From positions 1-51,951 of the forward strand of contig NZ_CANMAH010000014.1 in NCBI RefSeq assembly GCF_947495825.1: 51,951 nucleotides of DNA, written 5' to 3'. Made by a program: the position numbers and the translations under genes. This DNA comes from an uncultured Psychrobacter sp. GTDB taxonomy: Bacteria; Pseudomonadota; Gammaproteobacteria; Pseudomonadales; Moraxellaceae. Under the pieces are notes generated by a model. It did no database searches. It was given only the letters and a program-made list of their open reading frames with translations, and was not told the DNA's origin. Shown piece by piece: positions 47,503-51,951 of this stretch (positions are counted from its first letter, which is position 1; the number at the start of each line of letters is the position of its first letter).

Positions 47503-48302
47503 TGCCTGACAACCAACGCCACATCAAACCACCGAGCCTCGGCAGTATCGCGGCCAAAGGCTATCTTGGTCTGATTTATGCCCTGCTATATCTGCCCATC
47601 ATTGTCTTGGTGGTGATGTCATTTAATAAATCAAAAATAGGCTACAACTGGGGCGGCTTTAGCCTCAAATGGTACGAGTCGCTATTTAACAACCAAGCGA
47701 TGCTCGATGCATTTTGGCATTCTATCGTCTTGGGTTTGGTCGCTGCCACCGTCTCAACCTTAATCGGCACGCTCACCGCCCTTGCCCTCCATCGTTACGA
47801 CTTTCGCGGCAAAGGCTTGTTAAACGGGCTGTTATTTGTGCTGATGATGTCACCTGAAATTGTCCTTGCGATTTCACTGTTGGCCTTATTTTTGTTAATT
47901 GGTCTACAGTTAGGCTTCATCTCGCTGCTGCTTGCTCATATCACCTTTTGCTTGCCCTTTGTGGTCATTACCGTCTTTGCGCGCCTAAGCAGCTTGGATG
48001 AGCGCTTGATGGAAGCGGCGCGCGACTTGGGCGCTAGTGAATCGACCATGGTACGCACCGTCCTGATTCCTGTCATCTTGCCGGCGGTGATGGCAGGTTG
48101 GTTACTGGCTTTTACTTTATCACTCGATGATGTGGTGGTGTCGACCTTTGTCACAGGGCCTAGCTATGAGATTTTGCCGCTGCGAATTTATTCGATGGTA
48201 CGCGTCGGCCTCAAGCCTGAGGTCAACGCCGTCGGTACGTTGCTACTGGTAGCCTCTTTGGTACTGGTCGTCATCTCACAGCTATTATTACGTCGTCGCT
48301 AG
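47502..48302 (+). CDS. potC: Polyamine ABC transporter permease PotC
   Basis: A 266-residue permease with six helices. The FNKSKIGYNWGGFSLKWYESLFNN segment and the docking loop MEAARDLGASESTMVRTVLIPVILPAV are typical of PotC/PotI. SLDDVVVSTFVTGP follows, as in the family. It overlaps potB by one base. The operon ends here without potD; the next gene is a regulator 79 bp on, in the same direction and with its own promoter-like element. Confidence 0.88.
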   Translation: MPDNQRHIKPPSLGSIAAKGYLGLIYALLYLPIIVLVVMSFNKSKIGYNWGGFSLKWYESLFNNQAMLDAFWHSIVLGLVAATVSTLIGTLTALALHRYDFRGKGLLNGLLFVLMMSPEIVLAISLLALFLLIGLQLGFISLLLAHITFCLPFVVITVFARLSSLDERLMEAARDLGASESTMVRTVLIPVILPAVMAGWLLAFTLSLDDVVVSTFVTGPSYEILPLRIYSMVRVGLKPEVNAVGTLLLVASLVLVVISQLLLRRR

Positions 48303-48320
48303 AGCAGTTATTAGCTATGA

Positions 48321-48349
48321 GTGAACTTCAGCACTTTATCGCTTATAAT
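48321..48349 (+). promoter_or_regulatory. Promoter-like element before the MetR-type regulator
   Basis: GTGAAC, a 17 bp spacer and a perfect TATAAT (48344-48349). The predicted start of transcription is near 48356, 26 bp before the ATG. The -35 box differs from TTGACA at two or three positions. Confidence 0.5.
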
Positions 48350-48381
48350 GAATGCACTTCATCCTCACTACCGAGCTATTT

Positions 48382-49272
48382 ATGCTAGAGCTTCGTCATC
48401 TCAATACCTTAACTGCGCTTAGAGCCCATGGCTCGCTGGCTGCGGCCGCCGATGAGCTGCATGTCACCGCCTCTGCCGTCTCGCATCAGCTAAAAGAGCT
48501 GGAAAACTATTATGATATTAGCCTCGTTAATCGCCGCACGCGCCCGCTCACTTTCACGCCAGCAGGTAAAGCTGTGCTAGCCTTAGCGGATAATATCATG
48601 CCGCAAGTCACGCGTACCAAAAACGATCTAAAGCGCTTAGCGCATGGGCAAGCCGGTCGCCTGCGTCTGGCCTCTGAGTGCCATAGCTGCTTTGATTGGT
48701 TGATGCCGATACTCAATCACTATCGCCGCGAGTGGTCGGATGTCGAGCTGGATTTTGCCACTGGCTTTGAGCCTGAGCCGCATCATTTACTGATGGAAGG
48801 TGATATTGATTTATTAATTACTACCAGTAACTTACCGCTTGAGGGTATCAGCTATCAGCCGCTATTTGAGTATGAGAGCCGCTTGGTACTATCACCCACG
48901 CATGACTTGGCGGCGCAAGACTTTATCGCGCCTCATGACTTAATCGATGAAACCTTGATCGCTTATCCGGTGGAAGCCAAACGCCTCGATATTATTGCTA
49001 ATTTTATGACGCCAAGCGATGTGAGCTTTGCCGATATTCGCACCACAGAGCTGACCGCAATGCTCATCCAGCTGGTCGCCAGCGAGCGCGGCGTGGCAGC
49101 CCTGCCCGATTGGGTCATCGCGGAATATGAAAAAAAAGGTTGGGTGGTCTCCCGTCCGTTGGGCGATGGCGTGTATTGTCAGCTGTATGCGGCAACGCGG
49201 ACGGCTAGTTTAGATATGGCTTATATGCAGGAGTTTGCGAGTTTACTTGATGGGATTGTTAAGCCGGTTTAG
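48382..49272 (+). CDS. metR: LysR-family regulator, MetR-like
   Basis: A 296-residue regulator from ATG 48382 (48352 adds an unsupported leader). The winged helix LRHLNTLTALRAHGSLAAAADELHVTASAVSHQLKELENYY at the N-terminus is typical of LysR proteins. The effector domain contains SECHSCFDWLMPILN, a pattern of MetR, which senses homocysteine and controls methionine genes. No metE, metF or metH is next to it; the neighbours are polyamine transport genes and a mobile region. Its GC-rich codon use matches potABC. The MetR call rests on motif resemblance. Confidence 0.75.
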   Translation: MLELRHLNTLTALRAHGSLAAAADELHVTASAVSHQLKELENYYDISLVNRRTRPLTFTPAGKAVLALADNIMPQVTRTKNDLKRLAHGQAGRLRLASECHSCFDWLMPILNHYRREWSDVELDFATGFEPEPHHLLMEGDIDLLITTSNLPLEGISYQPLFEYESRLVLSPTHDLAAQDFIAPHDLIDETLIAYPVEAKRLDIIANFMTPSDVSFADIRTTELTAMLIQLVASERGVAALPDWVIAEYEKKGWVVSRPLGDGVYCQLYAATRTASLDMAYMQEFASLLDGIVKPV

Positions 49273-49331
49273 AGCTTTATTTGTCATAACACTCGTTATA
49301 ATAAATAGATTTGCTAATTCAAGGAAAAAAT

Positions 49332-49517
49332 ATGAGCTTACTTGATAGTAATGATTTAAAAAAGGAACAGAAGTTAGATAAGAAACTGACCCGGCAAAAA
49401 ATACTACTGGGTGCTTTTCTTGTAGATGCTTTAGAGAATGACTCAGTAGCTGGTTTAAAGGAATATACAGCTGACAATTTGTTGGATTTTTTGACTAGCA
49501 GGGGGATAAGGATTTGA
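49332..49517 (+). CDS. Small mobilization-accessory-like protein (TraD/MobC type)
   Basis: A 61-residue protein from ATG 49332, with AAGGA 8 bp upstream. The KLDKKLTRQKILLGAFLVDAL segment resembles the basic RKxxTRxKILLGA core of small TraD/MobC-type accessory proteins that lie next to relaxase genes on plasmids. It ends LDFLTSRGIRI. No relaxase is present here, so it may be a leftover of an integrated plasmid. The next tiny frame begins in its stop codon (TGATG). AT-rich, in contrast to the pot/metR block. Confidence 0.55.
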   Translation: MSLLDSNDLKKEQKLDKKLTRQKILLGAFLVDALENDSVAGLKEYTADNLLDFLTSRGIRI

Positions 49518-49600
49518 TGATAGACTTAGTAAAGGGACTTGAAGGTAGAGTTGATACTAAAACAGATTATGAATCATTTCAAAAAGGGGATAAAAATTAG
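49517..49600 (+). CDS. Tiny ORF overlapping the mobilization-like gene
   Basis: A 27-codon frame whose ATG overlaps the upstream stop codon by one base, giving MIDLVKGLEGRV then a Lys/Asp-rich tail. It has no recognisable domain. It overlaps the next gene in another frame. It may be a real coupled peptide or a remnant of a truncated gene. Confidence 0.25.
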   Translation: MIDLVKGLEGRVDTKTDYESFQKGDKN

Positions 49601-50087
49601 TAACAACTTGGTTCCTTATCCAATCAAACTGACTTATACCGTCAAACAGCATTTCATGAATATAATTGGCTCGATATTTATATTTATGCTAGGTTGCTTT
49701 GTTGCTCCGATCGCTAAGCAAGAAGGAGATTGGATTATAGTTAGTATTGGATGGTTGCTCATAGGAGGTGGTAGCTTTGGTCTTTTACTTTTATCTTATA
49801 TTTGGTTAGGTAAAAAGCCAATAGTAACGATTGAACAAGCTGGGGTTTCTTTTTTTCATGTGTTTAAGTCAAATCAGCAACACTTAATATTATGGCGGGA
49901 TATCGAAAGGTTAGATTTACACCCTTTAACTCGCGGTCATACTAATCACTGGATATTGACTATCTATCTAAAAGCAGGTAGCTCTATAAGACAACCATTA
50001 AAACCTATGCTCTACAATGGATTAATTTTAGACGAGAAGGAAGTTTTTAATCTAATCGAACTAATATTCGATCGACATGCAGTATGA
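49569..50087 (+). CDS. Two-helix membrane protein, STM3941-like
   Basis: A 172-residue protein from ATG 49569; a TTG at 49539 is possible but weaker. Two hydrophobic helices lie at about residues 28-50 and 57-80, followed by a cytosolic beta-rich domain with VTIEQAGVSFFHVF, LILWRDIERLDLH and WILTIYLKAG. This pattern resembles the STM3941 family of small bacterial membrane proteins with a PH-like domain; function unknown. It lies in AT-rich DNA after the mobilization-like ORF and before IS debris, so it probably came with the mobile region. Confidence 0.55.
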   Translation: MNHFKKGIKISNNLVPYPIKLTYTVKQHFMNIIGSIFIFMLGCFVAPIAKQEGDWIIVSIGWLLIGGGSFGLLLLSYIWLGKKPIVTIEQAGVSFFHVFKSNQQHLILWRDIERLDLHPLTRGHTNHWILTIYLKAGSSIRQPLKPMLYNGLILDEKEVFNLIELIFDRHAV

Positions 50088-50310
50088 AATTTGAATTTTT
50101 TATAGAGTGAGGTGGTAAGGCAAAAAATCCGGTACACTCAAAATGTATGCTTAGCTCAACCTAAGAATATGGTTCCCTAGTAAGGACTTGAATCTTTGGC
50201 TGTGAGCTAATGGTATTAAGGTTTCAACTTGCTGAGATAGCCACAGTGTACTTCATGATGTACTTACCATAGATATTCTATCTATGATCGGTGCGCTAGT
50301 GAGGACTTGA
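50088..50310. other. Non-coding stretch with a 16 bp direct repeat
   Basis: No gene is seen. CTAGTAAGGACTTGAA at 50177-50192 recurs with one change (CTAGTGAGGACTTGAA) at 50296-50311, so about 104 bp lie between the copies. That interval contains small palindromes such as CATAGA/TCTATG near 50270. It may be a piece of an IS or its non-coding end, but I cannot name it. Confidence 0.35.
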
Positions 50311-50380
50311 AGAGACCATCCCAGATTCTGTGTAACTGACGTTTAGATTAAATACTTACACAAAATTTAGGAAGGTCTCT
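50311..50380. mobile_element. Two facing IS-type terminal inverted repeats, MITE-like remnant
   Basis: 25 bp at 50311-50335 (beginning AGAGACCATCCC, ending TGTGTAA) match the reverse complement of 50356-50380 at 21 of 25 positions. Only 20 bp lie between them. The GTGTAA inner ends resemble IS256-family terminal repeats. No target duplication is visible. It is either a miniature element or an internally deleted IS. Confidence 0.6.
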
Positions 50381-50516
50381 GAAAATTAACCACCTGACAC
50401 AACTCGTCACCTACTAACAGATCTTGGCGGTCATAAAAGTTGCCCCAACGCTTATAATTATTATCCGTTCTCGACTCAGGGTTATAAGTAATGGCGATGT
50501 AGGTTTGAATTTTATT
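50367..50516 (-). pseudogene. C-terminal fragment of a gene, possibly a restriction endonuclease
   Basis: An open frame of 49 codons without a start. It reads YIAITYNPESRTDNNYKRW then GNFYDRQDLLVGDELC, and ends in the repeat at 50356-50380. The YNP...W...LLVG(D/E) pattern resembles the end of some type II restriction endonucleases (SinI/TdeIII-like). It is cut on its 5' side by the IS-like terminus at 50519 and on its 3' side by the repeat. The identity is a guess from a short pattern. Confidence 0.4.
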
Positions 50517-50518
50517 AG

Positions 50519-50543
50519 TGTCCTAAATTAGTTGACCACCACC
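50519..50543 (-). mobile_element. Solo IS3-like terminal repeat
   Basis: On the minus strand this reads GTGGTCAACTAATTTAGGACA within a TG-tipped end. It matches the terminal repeat at the left edge of the window at 17 of 21 bases. No transposase is attached. It separates two unrelated gene fragments, so it marks an old deletion or recombination point. Confidence 0.5.
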
Positions 50544-50704
50544 AGATTCTTATCAAAGACTTCATCATCTATTATTCGCCAAACGGCAACTTGCTGATGG
50601 TCTTTGGTGGTGACTAGATTTAAAGTTTGTTCAATCATTGCTTGAGGTCTCATATCCTTATGATGTTTATTTGCTTCAAACCCAGTTACTTTACACTTAG
50701 CGGT
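50528..50704 (-). pseudogene. C-terminal fragment of an unidentified gene
   Basis: An open frame of 58 codons between stops with no suitable start near its beginning. It contains GFEANKHHKDMRPQAMIEQT and VAVWRIIDDEVFDKN and runs into the IS-like repeat, where its stop lies. I do not recognise it. It may be a piece of a gene cut by the IS or a short independent ORF from the internal Met. Confidence 0.35.
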
Positions 50705-50752
50705 TTAATTAAGCTACTTACTTGAGCTATTTGCTTCAGTTATTAGGCTTGG

Positions 50753-51586
50753 CTACTTACTCAACTTCAATATTCTAAAGGCGCCCTGAATAACTAAAGC
50801 AAATACGATGCTACCAATAATCAAATCAGGCGTACTAGAGTGTAACCAATTAACCAAAATCCCTGCAACAATTACCCCTAAATTGATAATCACATCGTTT
50901 GAAGTGAAAATCATACTGGCTTGCATATGGGCTTCTTCTTCTTTGCTTTTCGATTTTTGTAGTAAATAGAGGCAAATCAAGTTTGCAATTAGCGCAAGAA
51001 TCGATATGACTATCATGGTAGAAAAGTCAGGTAACTGCTCATTGCCAAAGAAACGTCTTAGTACTTCTAAAAAACCAAGAATCGCTAGCGTAATTTGAAA
51101 ATATCCGGCAATTCTAGCAATCCGTTTTTTCTTAATGACCGTTCCACCGACCGCAAATAAGCTAATTCCGTACACGAAGCTATCTGCTAACATATCTAAG
51201 CTGTCGGCGACCAACCCCATCGAACGAGAAATCAGTCCCGTGCTCATTTCAATAATAAAGAAAGCAAAGTTAATGACCAGCACTATCCATAGTAGCTTTC
51301 TTTGCTCAGCATCTTTTTTGTGACTAGAATCAGCATCAATTTTAAAATTATTGTTGGGATCAGAGGGGTCAATGGTTTCGGTCGAGAGTAGGGTGTCTCC
51401 TAATTTTAGGTCATGAATAGCAGTCTCTATCCCTTCTATATTGTCATGATGAAACACAGTTAATTGACGGTTAGGAATGTCGAACTCAAGATGTTCAATA
51501 TTCGAGTGGCCCTCTAATTTCATTCGGATTAGGTTTTCCTCCGAAGGGCAGTCCATCTTCGATATTTTAAAAGTTGTTTTATTCAT
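50753..51586 (-). CDS. Cation diffusion facilitator with an N-terminal metal-binding-like domain
   Basis: A 277-residue protein from ATG 51586; a longer frame to 51730 would run through the hairpin upstream. Residues 1-70 are a ferredoxin-like HMA-type domain with KISKMDCPSEENLIRMKL, where only one cysteine of the usual CxxC remains. The transporter part has six helices and the CDF motif SMGLVADSLDMLADSFVYGI, with the Asp residues of the zinc site, then MIFTSNDVIINLGVI. It lacks a long C-terminal cytosolic domain. CDF proteins export zinc, cobalt or other divalent metals. It sits among IS remnants, so it was probably acquired as a metal-resistance gene. Confidence 0.82.
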   Translation of the reverse strand: MNKTTFKISKMDCPSEENLIRMKLEGHSNIEHLEFDIPNRQLTVFHHDNIEGIETAIHDLKLGDTLLSTETIDPSDPNNNFKIDADSSHKKDAEQRKLLWIVLVINFAFFIIEMSTGLISRSMGLVADSLDMLADSFVYGISLFAVGGTVIKKKRIARIAGYFQITLAILGFLEVLRRFFGNEQLPDFSTMIVISILALIANLICLYLLQKSKSKEEEAHMQASMIFTSNDVIINLGVIVAGILVNWLHSSTPDLIIGSIVFALVIQGAFRILKLSK

Positions 51587-51634
51587 AGCTACATTTATAT
51601 CCGGGTGGTGGTTCAAAAAGTAGGCTGGAAAAAA

Positions 51635-51700
51635 ACAGGCTGAGAAATTGATAAATAGTGAAATGCAAATGACACTATACATCAAATGCCCAGCCTGTCT
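51635..51700. repeat. Long imperfect inverted repeat upstream of the CDF gene
   Basis: Arms of about 26-28 bases, starting ACAGGCTGAG on the left and ending CCCAGCCTGTCT on the right, pair with a few mismatches around a loop near 51661-51672. It lies 50-115 bp before the CDF ATG. It could be a miniature transposable element or a leader hairpin. Confidence 0.6.
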
Positions 51701-51877
51701 AAGTGACAATATAAAGAAAAATGGTTTCAAAAGCTATACCCCAGCGGAACCAGCTATTTCACCCCAAAAACCTATTAACAGACTACTTAAAACAGACTGG
51801 TATAATGGAACCACTTAAACCAAACCATTAAACGAGTAATATCTAGCAAAGCTTACAAGACCAGCTTAAAAAAATAA

Positions 51878-51951
51878 GGGGCTGTAGTAGATAAGCACTA
51901 TGCTAGACTACTTTTATGAAGATAACCCGTTGTAAACTAAGTAAAAAAGTA
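51878..51951 (+). mobile_element. Left end of an IS1595/IS1016-like element (partial)
   Basis: Begins GGGGCTGTAGTAGATAAGC, which resembles the IS1016-group terminal repeat, and leads 38 bp on into a transposase start codon. The element continues beyond the window. Confidence 0.75.
51916..51951 (+). CDS. IS1595/IS1016-type transposase, 5' fragment
   Basis: Twelve codons from ATG 51916 (MKITRCKLSKKV), which match the common N-terminus of IS1016-type transposases. The remainder is beyond the window edge. Confidence 0.7.
   Translation, partial: MKITRCKLSKKV

Noticed and set aside
45350..48302. Sulfate or iron ABC transporter reading of potABC
   Set aside because: Subunit lengths, permease docking loops and PotA C-terminal domain fit the polyamine family better.
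49281..49302. TTGTCA and TATAAT before the mobilization-like gene as a sigma-70 promoter
   Set aside because: The two boxes are only 10 bp apart, far from the usual 17.

Overview
The window looks like a chromosomal segment of Psychrobacter or a close Moraxellaceae relative. This is inferred from gene content: a TfpX/TfpZ-type pilin accessory gene next to tandem pilins, a wax ester synthase/DGAT, scattered gspE/gspF/gspG genes and moderate-to-low GC. No database search was possible.

Layout. (1) 1-2278 is an AT-rich accessory patch. The right end of an IS3-like element truncates a gene at its 5' side. A small HEVGH metallopeptidase gene and two overlapping, paralogous lipoprotein genes follow. 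I read this as a probable secreted effector plus duplicated periplasmic immunity genes. (2) 2319-3806 encodes a membrane-anchored spermidine-synthase-like protein. (3) 4125-14939 is a type IV pilus block on the minus strand. It has tfpX, two tandem major-type pilins behind a near-consensus sigma-54 promoter, and the minor pilin/adhesin operon fimT-pilV-pilW-pilX-pilY1-pilE-pilE, which has a weaker sigma-54-like site of its own. (4) 15106-24903, also minus strand, carries comF, pldA, dsbD with a free-standing copy of its N-terminal domain, gspG, gspF, an unrecognised gene and an AraC regulator. (5) 25312-25849 is a tRNA operon (Pro, Arg, His) with a clear sigma-70 promoter and terminators.

(6) 25952-28938 is an mcrBC pair whose McrB has no N-terminal DNA-recognition domain. 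(7) 29188-44862 is mostly housekeeping: a DUF4442 protein with a Thr-Glu repeat tail, an exported RidA, gspE, thiG, wax ester synthase, suhB, dxs, ribA, hemF, a lipoprotein cytochrome c', an unusual membrane protein with a degenerate metzincin-like motif, mscS, gloA and carbonic anhydrase. (8) 45350-49272 holds potABC (no potD) and a MetR-like regulator, in visibly more GC-rich DNA. (9) 49332-51951 is an AT-rich region of plasmid or mobile origin. It has a mobilization-accessory-like ORF, small ORFs, two gene fragments, two kinds of IS-end remnant, a cation diffusion facilitator with an N-terminal metal-binding-like domain, a long hairpin and the start of an IS1595/IS1016-like element cut by the window edge.

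Together the pilus genes, comF, dsbD and gsp genes form an envelope, secretion and DNA-uptake group. Both window ends carry transposon debris. The most distinctive content is the metallopeptidase/lipoprotein module, the membrane protein with a dead metzincin-like motif, the orphan DsbD alpha domain and the minimal McrBC.
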